Shown here piece by piece: positions 35,336 through 47,289 of a DNA stretch of 64,000 nt. A program made the position numbers and the translations under genes. This DNA comes from Sympetrum striolatum (taxonomy: Eukaryota > Arthropoda > Insecta > Odonata > Libellulidae), in the NCBI GenBank assembly GCA_947579665.1, contig OX388348.1, forward strand, positions 13,330,001-13,394,000, read 5' to 3'. Below the pieces are notes generated by a model. It did not search any database and was not told the DNA's origin. It was given only the letters and a program-made list of their open reading frames with translations. Positions within the stretch are counted from its first letter, which is position 1. Every line of letters begins with the position of its first letter.

Positions 35336-35700
35336 TTGTAAATAAAACATAATCACGGTGTTATACCAATAATCCAGGCGTCGAGATATGGGAGGGAAAT
35401 AAAAAAGCTTACCTTTCATAAATGGTATATTTATTTATTTATTAACAAACATCGTCGCAGTTGAACGAAAGTCCCGTGGCAGCTCATCAGTTAAAAATTG
35501 AGTCAATAAATCACAGCCAAAAAATAAATTTATCTTCAGCAATTTTAATCCTTCACAATGAATACCATCAATAATTCGTTATTGAATACCGATTAAGAAT
35601 CCTTCGGACTTAGACGATAAAATCAATAATATCAACGAAAACGAAATGTTAATTAGGGGTAAAAATACTCTATTTCGCCAAACTTCAATGTATCACAAAC
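35336..35700. other. AT-rich non-coding DNA, nothing recognised
   Basis: No features seen. Confidence 0.5.
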
Positions 35701-36420
35701 TTAAAGAGACTCGTATCTAATCCAAATCACTGTTTTCATCGTCCGCCCCCCATCTTCCTGGAACGATATTTCGCTCCCTTTGCAGTCTGGGGTGCTATCT
35801 CTTTCCCGTACCCCCATCATCAAATCGACCCACATACCCGAAAGTGTCACCGTGAAAGAGAAAGTATCGAAATGGAGCAAAAATTACCAAAAAATCTAAT
35901 CGTCGACGAGAAAGTAGACGAGAGAGAAATAGAATTTTTAAGGTGAATTTATCTCGCGTCCGGGGGCCGAGGGAATTGGTTCCGGAGATGGGCACAGGAT
36001 TTCCCCTGGCGTTGGTGAGTTTATAGCGCTAATAAGAGTGGCTGCTGAGGATGGCCGGGGCCTTCGGCGTCCGCGCAAATTGAAAATAATCAAGCGCGCG
36101 CAACTTCTATAAATCAACGGACCCAAAGTTTTGTCAGGAGAAAACAGAGGGATTCCCATATTTATGCATGCGCGATTCCCCGAGATCTTTTTTTGCCGTG
36201 AATTTAGCGACGCCCGCGTTTGGAGAACGTACCCAATTAATAACATTTTAATTAGTATCGCGTAACCGAGGGAGAGGATGGTGTTCCGGGGTGTAACCCT
36301 TAATCATTCGGTTTCCGTAAGAAATTCGGGTTCAGGAGACGCCGGATACGAGTTGCCTTTTTTGGGTTTTTATCGGAAATTTTGAGGTGCTTTATCGCTC
36401 GGACGATGCTCCCGCGAGAG
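35701..36420. other. GC-balanced, CpG-containing, repeat-poor patch
   Basis: The stretch is distinctly GC-richer than its flanks, with dense CG dinucleotides around 35940-36130 and 36250-36420. Two minus-strand frames (66 and 102 codons) are unrecognised. No block is shared with other parts of the window. It is a candidate enhancer, promoter or untranslated exon. Confidence 0.45.
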
Positions 36421-39189
36421 GAGAATTTTTTTTATATATTTGGCAGCTTTTGAAAGTTATTTAATTAGACTATTACCGATACTCAGGAATTATCTTCTTT
36501 AATTGGAAATATTGACACAAATACTAGCTAGTAATCCGAATATCTACTTCGAAGCAATTAAAAAAATAATTCATAAGATAATTTCATTGAAGTTTCTAGC
36601 AATTAAATATTCTCATCGTGTAATTTATGAACATACAAGAATTTTCATTGATTAGACAGATTTGTTGGCAAATTATTTTTAAAGCATGAATAAGGAAATA
36701 TGATTGAAGTTTCAAACGATTAGATATTGTCATCGTGGTAATGAGCAATCAAATTTTTTCATTGTGATAACCCTCAAGACAAATAATAATAATAAACCTT
36801 ATCATAAAATGTTCTAACATGCTCATGGTCATCTTACTTATTAAAAGATCTTTTTTAATTGATGGATGACAAATTTTAATTAGATTTTCTGAATTTGAAT
36901 GTTTTCATCGTAGATATGACGAGGATTCCAATATTTTCACTATTATAACCGTCTTTCCATAACGACTGAACAATATTCTTAATTTTCAAGGTTTACTCTG
37001 TGGATAGGTAATTAAAAATTTTTGTTTCGGTATTGTTTTCGACAAAAATTCATTGATTGAGGGGTTTTTACTTTTCCTGCATGGTTATCGCTTCAAAATA
37101 TTGAATCTGGCAGGGAAATAATGTAAAAGTACCTATTTCATTCCAGGAAAATTGCGCTCAAGCGTCTTATTTCGGATTATGTAGGTGATATCTATTTTGT
37201 GGTTTGCACTTTACATATATAGATGAAATCTCAACGTATATAAATGTTAAGGTCACCAGCTGATAAATGAATAGATCTGGTAGTAAATAATTAGCTGATA
37301 AACTATCATTATCCAAATGAAAACTGTTTATATTGTTTTTGAATAAATGTAGAAGTTCCCATTAAATAAAAGTCAATAACCACATTTGAAGCTTATCCTA
37401 GCTGTAAAATAATACCTCACAGTTGACACTGAGAGCCAAGTTTTTCCTTTCATTGAATTAGACAGAGAAAAGGCTATCATGCCTGTCCTAACGGGTCACT
37501 CTTTTCCAAAAAATAAGTTTCTGATGAGAGCGAGTTTATTCATTAACCTAGAACATTTAGAATTAATCACAACAAAAACCATGGATTACCCAACCTCTTC
37601 CAGAAAGAGTATTAAATAAATGTATCCTCCTCTAGAAAGGGGATGTTTGTAGTGTATTCGTAGGTACATAATTCTTTAGCACCATTAAAGATACCCTTCT
37701 GTGCGATCAGGTGGTGAAGGAAGAAGTTCATATGGCAGTGCGCTCAATTCGGCGATGCATTGGAAATTCAGGTTCCATTTAATAATAGCGGAGGATGCCA
37801 AATGAGCCCAGTCCGGCAGCGACGATGCCCAGGGATTTTAGTTGCTTCGGTCTCATTTGATGAAGCCCTCCTTGATCAAAGAGGGACGCGCAAGTTGTGC
37901 ATAAAAAATCCAAATTAACGCCGCGCAGCGTAGCTACGCTAGAGGTTCTATGGAGAAGAGACAAGGCACATGAAAATCCGTAGTCTGCGACAATCTCGGG
38001 ACGGACTCAAAAGGTTCCAGGACCATGTTCGAGAGATTCCGCACTGTTGTGGTAAGTGTTGGGAAAATTAAGAAATTGAATGAACTACGAATTGAAATGT
38101 TGCTCCGTGCCTGATTTACTTTTAATATGTTCGTAAGTCTGTGAAAGAAGGAATGCAGAGGAATAAAGGAGGGCAAACCTTATGTATTATGCTCCAGAGA
38201 GAGCTTCTTTAAAAGTTGGATACAGGTCATGGCCACGATTCTATACGCACAACTTGTGTCGATTGTGCCTATGTAAGGTGAATCAGATTTTTTTCAAATA
38301 AAGATAATTAGAATTTTAACCCTGATTTTTAGGCCTTCATAAAATTATACGCACGAATGTAAACAATGGGGTTACTATCAGGGCACCTCTAGGTGTACCT
38401 ATTCTATAATCACTAACATATTCAAGAAAAACATTCTTTATGCTTATGAACAATTCAAGAAAAATTGATATGATTTGATTGATTTTGAGGATTGAACTAG
38501 CTCATGCTTTACAATATCTTGCAAAAAGATAATCTCTGAGTCATACTTAGTGATATCTGACATATTCAAAAGAGGTTTTTTATGTAAGATTTTATGTAAG
38601 GTATTTTAAGTGTAAGAAATCTTCTTGCGAAGGTGTATAACTATCACAAAGCTATTTTATAAGGGAAATGTTGCAGTGGCAGTAGGTATGAAGTTAGATA
38701 TCAAGATATATATGGTTAGTACAAGGTACACTTTATCTTTATTTCGGACAATACTGCTACTTATTAGTCCTACATTGCATTTAAGCCGTCATTAAGGATT
38801 TGAATCATACAATTAAATACGTCATATAATGAGAAGGGTAGAAAAATGGTGCATATTTAGTACAAAAACAAAACAACAACATAAATATACACAATATCAA
38901 AATCGACATTTAAAACATTTAAGAAACATGCAAAGAATGTTGAATAAGGGGACAGATAGAGAATTAATAAATAAATAATTAAAGAAAAATAAATCTGTTA
39001 CTGAAAAAAGTGTATTGAAAACACCAACGCATATTATATAAGTAATCATAGGAATAATATATGCGCAATTTTGTATTATTCATTCAAAATTAACATACCT
39101 GATTTGAAATTATAACAATTTGAAAAACGATAAGCATGGAATTTGTGGTGTTATCTCAATCGTGGAGAATAATATGATTTTCATGATCA
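36421..39189. other. Mostly AT-rich non-coding DNA
   Basis: A moderately GC-balanced interval at 37680-38200 has two unrecognised minus frames of 61 and 80 codons. The rest is AT-rich with no shared repeats. Confidence 0.5.
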
Positions 39190-39760
39190 TTGAATCATTA
39201 CTTTAAACTCGGCACGCACTTTTGAACGAGGAAAAGACGAAAAACTTTCTCTCGAAATTTTCGCAAGTAGCGTGGGGGGTGTTTTCTTAAAAAAGCCGTG
39301 GTTGTTCACTCAGCCGGCAATGAGAGAGGCTCCTTGACCTTCTTTTCCGGGGATCTTAATTTCATCCAGAGCGAGTGACTTCAAAGGGAAATCGAAATTG
39401 CTGGGCTTAATCTTTAATCTACGCCATCTTTTATGGGTAATCTTTCAGCAGACAGCGCACTACATCGGAGTTCTCACAAATTATTTAACGATTAAAAGTT
39501 TCGAGATCGCTTCACATTTTACTGGCCTTGAGAAAGTGTTTCCAAGTTATTTATCCCCCGCTGGACTAATGGTTCCATTCTGGAGAAGTTTTCAGATCCT
39601 CCAGGACTTATTGTGTTACACTGGAGGTAGTGAAACTTGGGAGTTACTTACGACGGGGACATAGGTTGATGTAAGCAGTCGGGCTAGGATTAAAGCTGCG
39701 AGACACTGAATTTGGCCAGGATAATTACGTTGGCCAACGAAATTCAACTCTCCGGTGGAT
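39190..39760. other. GC-balanced, repeat-poor patch
   Basis: An 88-codon plus frame (39398-39664) has hydrophobic segments but no motif I know. It is a candidate conserved non-coding element. Confidence 0.38.
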
Positions 39761-40699
39761 AATCCTCAAATTCTTCATTTACTCTGTTTCGTTTACACGA
39801 ACATAATAGTATTTTAACCCTAGAATAACGCATGCTAATTTTGAAATAATTTATAAAAAATCATTCAGTAACAGCTTATAGATATAAGTGATATATATAG
39901 TGATATATATATAAGAGATATAAGTGTAAAAGTGTACAAGTTTCTAAATATTATTGTATGATATATCATTCTGAAGAAAGAAATGAAAAGTTTATTTCCA
40001 TATCTCCTTTTAAGATTCAATTTTATTTTTATCCTCCGTAATATTCCGAAAAATCTTGAAATCTGTTGGTCATATTTAGGTGATCTGCAGGTTTTATCTA
40101 TGATTTTCTCACTTTATAATTTTGAAGAATTACCTTCACAATTTGAAGAATTAACTTCACAATTAACTTTAAATTTAAAGGGTGTTAGTACAACATTTTA
40201 TATTTGATTGATTGATCGTCTTTTCTGATTTGAAAATTATTTCCCAACAAATCACCAATTTGAAGATCAGCAAATAACAATCTACGATAGCATTCGTCCG
40301 TTAAACTGTCATGAATCTTTAAGCATAAAATATACTAATAAATAATCAGCTCATGCATAATTCATTGTGTCTCCCAAGTGTGAACGATGACAATAATATT
40401 AACAATACGTGAAGGCCTTTCTCATAAACAATGGTATTCCCAAGAATCAAGTTATCTGTATCATTATTATTATTATTATTATTAATTCTGCCATATTGTC
40501 AGCATTATAATTGTATTGTTGCGACCGTCAATTTCCTTTGCTTACTTATTTTTATATACAGCAGAAAAATAACAATTCTATGTGATAATGTAAGAAAATA
40601 CAAAAATTGTCCAGCAGCAGAAACGAGAATAAAAATGAAACAAGTAGGGGCAACAATTAGAAGGACCTATCGTCAGTTTAAAACTTAATCGCGCAATTG
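39761..40699. other. AT-rich DNA with short simple repeats
   Basis: Simple repeats are a GATATA-type stretch near 39885-39930 and an ATT trinucleotide run near 40460-40484. The two frames of 74 and 85 codons lie in AT-rich sequence and are not convincing. Confidence 0.5.
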
Positions 40700-41300
40700 T
40701 TGATTAGCGAATTGTTTGGCTGGACGCTCCAAAACGAAAACCCACCGCCACCTCCGCTAATTCCCTTCTTCCTCATTTCTTATACTAGGTTACCTTTCTA
40801 AAGAAAGAGAGAAATATTTCCCATTCAGGGATAGAACCTAAAACTTCACCCTTGGCGTTTAATTAGCCTTCACAATGGACTTTTGGATTCGGGCCGGTTT
40901 CGCTGGAAATCTCCGCACATTTTAAGTGGCGAAGTTTTCGCATTTTTTGGCGTTTTCGCACAGTCGCGGGACAAAAGATCGGTTCTTAAACGAATAAAAG
41001 GGAGAATAATGGCTCCGGCTCCTCGTCAACCGTCAAGGGCCACGCCTTTCTCTTTCGGGGGATCCGAGAATTTTCGCGGATTCAGCCGAGTGAAAAATTA
41101 ATGCCGAAATCTGCATTCGCGGGACTAATTGTAAGATTGTCAATATCAGAGCAGAGGGAAGTTTTCATTGGCATTATTTCACGGGGGAGTGACGCTCCTT
41201 TTTATTCTCATCCGAGTCCTCGTTAAGGGAATCGATTTCCGCTTTGCTTTCCCTCGTCTTTTATTGCGGCGAGGATGAAAACGATGGCGTATTATGTTCT
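40700..41300. other. GC-balanced, CpG-containing, repeat-poor patch
   Basis: CG dinucleotides are frequent between 40890 and 41280. A 72-codon plus frame (40883-41101) is basic and unrecognised. At 40825-40870 a tRNA-like B box may exist on the minus strand but is too weak to call. Confidence 0.42.
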
Positions 41301-41454
41301 AACACAAGTACGCTATGCCTATTTTTCGAAATATCTTTAATAAGCTATTTTATCCTGCTGCCGTATCCTCATGAATGGAATATTTTTTTTTTCATTTGTC
41401 ATTCGGTGCAGGGTACAATGCATCTTTTATCTCTTTTGCTTCAGACTTGTTTAC

Positions 41455-41745
41455 TGCGGTGAAATGAAAGCTACTGAGGCATGTATGACGCTGAATTTAG
41501 TTATTGAGATCTCTCCTTATGGAATGCTAGGGAAAGTGTAACTCAATGAGACATTGTGCTTCACTTAGGTATTTTCCGCTTGTACTCTGGTGAGTTAATG
41601 AGGAAAGCAAGTGCGAACTACCTCACTCCTCATCTTGTCTTTAAGGCCTCATTCCCCATTACAAGCTCCTAATAGTTAATTTTAGAGGAGATGAATGTTC
41701 ACCCTGACATAGGGCTGAATACTTTACAGGCTTACGTAATTTTTA
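41455..41745 (+). repeat. R1 dispersed repeat
   Basis: Blocks in order are AAGCTACTGAGGCATGTATG, TCTCTCCTTATGGAATGC, GACATTGTGCTTCACTTAGG, GAGGAAAGCAAGTGCGAACT, CACTCCTCATCTTGTC, GGCCTCATTCCCCATTA and a TTTTAGAGGAGATGAATG end. It is one of the better preserved plus-strand copies. Confidence 0.82.
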
Positions 41746-42149
41746 ATAATTAGAGGGTTATTAGTGTGGTGCTCTGAGAATTTCGTATTTACCATAATCC
41801 AAAAGATATTACAGGAGGTCGATGAGATATTTCTCTAAACTATACTACAAGTATAATAAAGGCGCATTATACACATTAATATTATTACATACTATATGTA
41901 AGTATGTGTACCTGATTGTGTTTGTGTGCGTGTTAGTTCGATCTCGTTTTAAATATAAATGAAGATTGTGGGACCCTACCGAAAAATGCGGTATTCGTGA
42001 ATGGAAAAATACTGCGAAAGACAGTAAGTTTTATAAATACTTACAAAGACAAACCATTGAGGTGACTCAAACGCTTCAGTTCTTAAGATGAGAATATTTA
42101 GAAAATAGAAGATATACATTGGATTTAATATAATTTACTGAATATATTC
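41746..42149. other. AT-rich non-coding DNA, nothing recognised
   Basis: No shared repeats or frames. Confidence 0.5.
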
Positions 42150-42425
42150 TGAGACGTACGTTCTCAGAGATGTCGTCAATATTATGCGACCTCCATTGTT
42201 ATATGGACCCTTTACGATAGAACGAGAAAGATCAGGGAAATGGATGCTATAACGAGCCACTCCAAGATTTCATTTTTTATTTCGAATGAAACGCGAAAGT
42301 AGATCGATTAGAGAAGTAGAGTCATGTCAAGGTCATCCAACATTAGCTACACGCCTAAAGACGGCTTGATGAGTACTTATGTAGATACGAGATACGATAT
42401 TCGTATAGACATGTCTTTCCAAGTG
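42150..42425 (+). repeat. Family G dispersed repeat, copy 1
   Basis: Blocks shared with 53575-53785 are ACGTTCTCAGA, GATGT...AATA.TATGCGACCTC, TGTTATAT, ACGAGAAAGA, AAATGGATGCT, a CACTCCAAGA-like block, CGAATGAAACGCGA and AAGACGGCTTG. The orientation is the same at both sites. The unit contains no recognisable coding part. Confidence 0.7.
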
Positions 42426-43565
42426 CATCAACTAATTCCTGCTATTAATCATTTTATGTATGGATATCCAACCTCTATTTGAGAACTTAAGAATAATTTT
42501 ATAATGAGAGAATTGTAAACCAAGAATTAGAGATGTTAAAAATCATTTCAATCAAGAGCAAATTTTAAATCCACATCTTAGGGTATAAAATTCATGATCA
42601 CACCTAGTAAGCCAAAGTTTTTATAACTAGTGATGCTTATGCCTTTCGTTAAGTTATCCTTACAAGCTAAAGAAAGAAATCAATGTGTGAAAAAACGAGA
42701 AATATTTCTAGAAAAAATAAGGATACATGGTCCTGGAAAAGCAGATATGAAACTATAATCGGTGATTCCTCTAAATGAAATAATTTCAAACACTTGTAAA
42801 ATTGTTCAAATTGGAAGAATACCTACGCTATATGTAATAAACAGAACTGCCTCTTCCAACTGTAGCCCATTGAAGCTGTTGACAATGAATTGGAATGTAC
42901 GTATGAGAAGAATTACCTTTATTAACTCTAGAATGAGTACCACTGATGCAGCTATGCGTAGTTAATTTCATTTAGTAGTTGACGAATATTTTTATTTTCT
43001 AAATGGAACCTAAATGTTGTAGCGTTCGATATTTAAAAAAATATATATTCCAAAAATGGGCAATTTCGGCGACATTAAACCAGCTCTGAAAGAAGAAAAC
43101 TTCGGAACATTTGCTAAAGGCGTTCCATTTGAAATGAATGACTGACTGCCTAAGAACTTTCTTTCTGGAGAAATATTACTTAAAATTATAATCTCTCCAT
43201 GGGTAAGATTTCTCTCTAATACTAATACATTCATTACGAGTAAGCAGATAACATTGAGAACCTTCCAGAGTATTTTTGCCTCCCTGAAGCAGCAATAACT
43301 CTTTGACGTAATTATTTACTATGTTTGATTCGTTTATGTTTGGCTTTATCGATCTAATTTAACAATATCGTCTTCCATTATTGTTTCGTGACTCTGCTTC
43401 GTCTGTAACACTTTTTCTATTCATATTTACTTAATATTAAGCACATTATCTTGAATACATACTTCTTGAATTGTGGATTTACTCAGTAAATTGTCACGTT
43501 ATACAAAATTATTACTTTCATGTATTAATATTTCATAAGTAAGGTATTCGGAATACTTATCGATG
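42426..43565. other. AT-rich non-coding DNA, nothing recognised
   Basis: Frames at 42762-42965 and 43010-43234 are short and unrecognised. Confidence 0.5.
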
Positions 43566-43665
43566 ATCAATTATTGACGCCACCCCTATAATAGCGTCCC
43601 TGGGCGGTTGCCTATCTTCTCTACCGGCTGAAACCGGACCTGGTTGGGATACAAGTTTTCTTCTG
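43566..43665. mobile_element. Possible hAT-type MITE end
   Basis: Around 43577-43640 the plus strand reads GACGCCACCCCTATAATAGC, then GTCCCTGGGCGGTTGCCTAT and CTTCTCTACC. GGGCGSC...CCTATCT next to a GGGGTGGCG-type segment is common near the ends of some animal hAT MITEs. No opposite TIR or 8-bp duplication was found, so the call is tentative. Confidence 0.3.
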
Positions 43666-44610
43666 TTAGTGATACGACCTTTAATTTCAGCGCGAAGACG
43701 CTAGCTCTCGTTTATTTGACCTTGATTTCTTATTCCCAAAATTAAATTTTAATACAAAGGAAAGAAAAACGGGAAAGTTGCAAATTCATGAATTTTAATG
43801 TATTCAAAAGCCTATTTTTTCTAACATATTTTTTATGTCTTCAATGATAATAGGCTGGATTCTAATAACTAATCATTAGCCTTAAACTCACACTTATGAG
43901 AAGTTTTTACCACTATCATCATACTGCTAATACATATTTCAAAATCATAGGCAATGGGACCCCCTATTATTGTTTTGGGAAGGTACAATTTACAACAGTA
44001 ATGGGAAAAATTTCTTAAAAATTTAGTTTACTTTTTGAATGATTACAGTCATCATGGCTTGATAAGTTTATAATCTCGTCATTACGAATATAGATAAATA
44101 CTATTTCATTTAGCGAATTAGGTAATAGCTACTATCACAAAAATTACCACTAACGTTGGTAATTATAAATTAAATATTAAATATAAATTAAGGTAAATAA
44201 ACGTAAATGATTTGGGATATTGGTACTATTTGTATAAATGGTTACTAATTATACACGTGAAGAGCATTTGAAACAAATTTTCTCTATAGGAATAAACCAA
44301 GGCTAAAAATGCTCTATTAGATTGTTCAATTACTTCTTAGAGGAGATCAAGACTAACCCATCTCTCTTTCCATCACGTCGATTGTCGTAAGAAATTACTT
44401 ATGATACAATAACAAAATTACATGAAAAATCAATAGAATATATTACAACTGAAACATATTAATCTGACGAGATGCTATATGGACTAAATTATTCAGCTCC
44501 GTTGTAACCTATCAACACCACCACAAAGTTCGACTTAAAACGAGTATAATATGAGATTCGGTTGTAAGATCGAAGCACTAAGTGTAATCATCCGCTCGTA
44601 AGACCTATAG
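43666..44610. other. AT-rich non-coding DNA, nothing recognised
   Basis: No repeats or frames of note. Confidence 0.5.
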
Positions 44611-44853
44611 CACATCATATCGAAACACAAAAGCAGCCAATGTTATTTACGATCGACAATCCACTTCCCCAATAAAACCACCATTCAAAAGAGGACAGGA
44701 AGGCATAAAATTGCAGATCCAGTTATAACAGAGAAAACGGAAAACATCATTAAAATGGACAACTTGGGAACGCGGACCTACAGAGCTGTGGTTGATCTTG
44801 GTCTGCTTATTGAAAGTGGACACGATTTGTATTTTTCTGATCTGTATCTGTAA
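44611..44853 (+). other. Unrecognised stop-free frame, 80 residues
   Basis: The frame is open from 44611 (just after a TAG) to a TAA at 44851-44853. It has no ATG until MDNLGTRT near its middle. The second half reads RHKIADPVITEKTENIIKMD, then YRAVVDLGLLIESGHDLYFS. This has a protein-like composition unlike the AT-driven frames nearby. I do not recognise a family, and no convincing splice acceptor precedes it. It could be a fragment of a transposon gene, an unrecognised terminal exon, or chance. Confidence 0.25.
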
Positions 44854-45639
44854 CAGACGTTATCATCGTTAGCCTATATAAATATCTAGATGTTTTCTTT
44901 TTCAATTCGATTAAAAAGTTGTTCTGCATAAAAATAGACAATATCTCATAAAAGTAATTATTTTCATAAATACTTTATCAATAGAAATTTGTAATGTAGA
45001 GCTTTAAAATGAGAATATAAAATTTACTGTATGTTTGAAACTTTTTGAGAAACGGTACGAATTCCGACCTTTTTTGCTAACTTCGTCAGTCCAACACTTT
45101 GTGAATATTCAGGCCATTTGTCTGTAAATTTGCGAAATTGTTTCTATTGTTGTAAACAGCAATTTGACAAAGCTTGAAAAAGATCCGAAAATGTGAAGTC
45201 TTTTCTTGTTCGGTTTGGTGTAGAATGACCCATTTATACAGTGGGATTGACGATATTAATGTTATCAGTGCTTGATCCACTACTACTGATATCATTTATT
45301 TTTATTGAGGTATTTTGAACCTCTTGGCACCTGGAAATGTAGTTCTACCAGCAAGATTTTATCCGTAATTTGAACATAATAATTTATTAAAAATATCGTA
45401 TTAATACTTTATAATTATAGAAGTACACCCTGCCTGCGATTGGTTTAGAAAGTTAACTACATGTTATATGTTTAACCACTACCACTAGATTTTTAATAAT
45501 CTTGTAGTGTTTGTGTAGTAATGATAAAAAATTAAAAAGAAAAACAAATAAAATAATAAAATATTTGTTTATTGTGTATTTTATGTGCAAATCTATAATA
45601 ACAACGTCTACCTAAGGAGCATCAAAACGTAACCTCTTG
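44854..45639. other. AT-rich non-coding DNA, nothing recognised
   Basis: A 69-codon minus frame (45086-45295) is unrecognised. No repeats were seen. Confidence 0.5.
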
Positions 45640-46380
45640 AAGAAGAGGACGACTCGAGAATGTTTCTTCCTTTAATAGAAGCAGACTCTAGCGGGGACTG
45701 CCCTAAGAGAGGAGGCCATCAAAGCCCTTAGACCCGAAGATTAACGCGGTCGGCGAAATTTTCCCCATTAATAACCGCAGTCCGTAGGATCGCAATCGAG
45801 GATTATATGAGCACCGTCGGGGAGACAGACGCGAGAGGAAACCGTGTGTGTGATGCTTGTCCGGTCTTACATCAACGTGGTCACGTGGCAGAACCCGCTC
45901 TCCTCCGGGGCATCTCCGGAGGCACCCGTCTTCCCCCTGCCTTACTCCTCATTCCGAGCTCAACAACCTCATCCACACCGACGCCGAACGTTCTTTCAAC
46001 TCCCCCTACCCGCCTCATCCCCTCCTCCTTCCCCGCCCCTCACACCCCATCGAGCTTTATTTCTATCTTTCCTGCTCACCCCTCATCCCCTGTTTCCAGC
46101 CCCTTCCTCTCTTTCACATCCTATTTCCTGAGAATTCTCCTTCGCGACTTCCTTTCCCTATCTCATTCCGGAGAGCTTCCTTTCACTTTTGCAGCTTCCC
46201 TTTTCGCTCTCTTTCATTTTCGCCCATTTTTCTAATTTATATCGCGATTTCCTCTCTAATCACTGCTTCTCTTGGTCGTTCCATCTTTGTCGCATCCTGT
46301 ACGTGCCGCAATTCTTTGAAGATTTTCGTTTGTCTTTCGGCAAAGGATACGGAAAATTTATCTTTCATTAAGTCTTCTTC
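45640..46380. other. GC-balanced patch passing into a C+T-rich tract
   Basis: From about 45900 to 46330 the plus strand is strongly pyrimidine-rich (CTTCCCCCTGCC, TCCCCTCCTCCTTCCCC and similar). Three overlapping plus frames of 95 to 177 codons are open because of this bias. They are proline, serine and leucine rich low-complexity frames and not genes. The part at 45640-45860 is GC-balanced with several CG dinucleotides. Confidence 0.55.
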
Positions 46381-46489
46381 ATGGATGTGATGACATTACT
46401 TCTACCGAGGTATGAGTGATGCTGAATATTTGCGCTAATTAAGGATTATTTATCGAATGCCACGAAAATGATTACTTGCAGATTCATTG
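46381..46489 (+). repeat. R1 dispersed repeat, 5' part of a split copy
   Basis: Blocks are GATGTGATGACATTACTTCT, ACCGAGGTATGAGTGATGCT, a TTATCGAATGCCACGAAAAT block and CAGATTCATTG. In other copies the next block is TGTGCTTCACTT; here it appears only at 47071, after an insertion. Confidence 0.75.
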
Positions 46490-47067
46490 CACTACAATAG
46501 CCATGGTAAACATTATATCATTATATACTACAATAGCCGAGGTAAACAAAATTTGGAAGATACTTTTCCGATCCTTTCTAATGATATACTACATGATTTG
46601 CAATCATTAGAAAAAAAAATCAACAGTAAAACGAGAAGTGAAAAAATGGTTACTGAAACTTGATTGATACCAATTAAGTTGTTCTATTTTTTAAAACCTG
46701 CTAACAATCACTAGGTATGGACTTAGCAGGACCTTAATGATTTTGGAATACATATACATAGAATATTGGATTTTCATTTTTTCTATTATTATTGTAGAAT
46801 TCTTATGCGTTTGTGTAACTGAAATATGTGAAGTTTATGCATTCTGTGATTTTTAGTGTATTTATGAAAAGTCAAATTTCATTAACTTATTATAAGTGAT
46901 TTACATTTTTATTGGTAATGAATGAGTGATAGTTCTGTATGTCTATATCAAAACGTTTATAGTACTTAATGTTATTAATTATGTAATGTTAGTAATTTTG
47001 TTCTATAAAAATTTTGAAAATTAATCAATATAGATTGAAATTAATAAATATACATGATAATGGATAT
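46490..47067. mobile_element. AT-rich insertion splitting an R1 copy
   Basis: R1 continuity breaks after ATTG at 46486-46489 and resumes with ATTG at 47068-47071, so a 4-bp target duplication is possible. The roughly 580-bp insert is very AT-rich. Near its left end CTACAATAGCC followed by GGTAAAC is repeated (46492 and 46528). No coding sequence or clear TIR was found, so the element type is unknown. Confidence 0.55.
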
Positions 47068-47235
47068 ATTGTGCTTCACTTGCATGGAAATGTTCCGTTT
47101 ATAGCATTCCGGTTCACAGTGAGGATTTTAAGGGCAAACGCCTCATACTGCCTGGTAAACCTCATTCCCTTTTATTAGGTGTTTGCAGCTGATTTTAGAG
47201 GGGGTGAGGTACAAACCGGCTTTCAGGTTGATAAT
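47068..47235 (+). repeat. R1 dispersed repeat, 3' part of the split copy
   Basis: Blocks are TTGTGCTTCACTTGCATGG, TTCCGTTTATAGCATTCCGG, TCACAGTGAGG, CCTCATACTGCCTGGTAAAC, CTCATTCCC and TTTTAGAGGGGGTGAGGT. Together with 46381-46489 this restores the usual order of R1 blocks. Confidence 0.78.
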
Positions 47236-47289
47236 TTACTGATAGACGGAAGAATACTTTGAGAATATCCAATCCAATCTATTTGCATT

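Noticed and set aside
40825..40870. Minus-strand B-box-like AGGTTCTATCCCTG
   Set aside because: No A box at the right distance and no stem pairing on either side, so a SINE or tRNA cannot be supported.
45807..46390. Overlapping plus frames of 95 to 177 codons
   Set aside because: All come from C+T bias in the same tract; the peptides are proline and serine rich without domain patterns.
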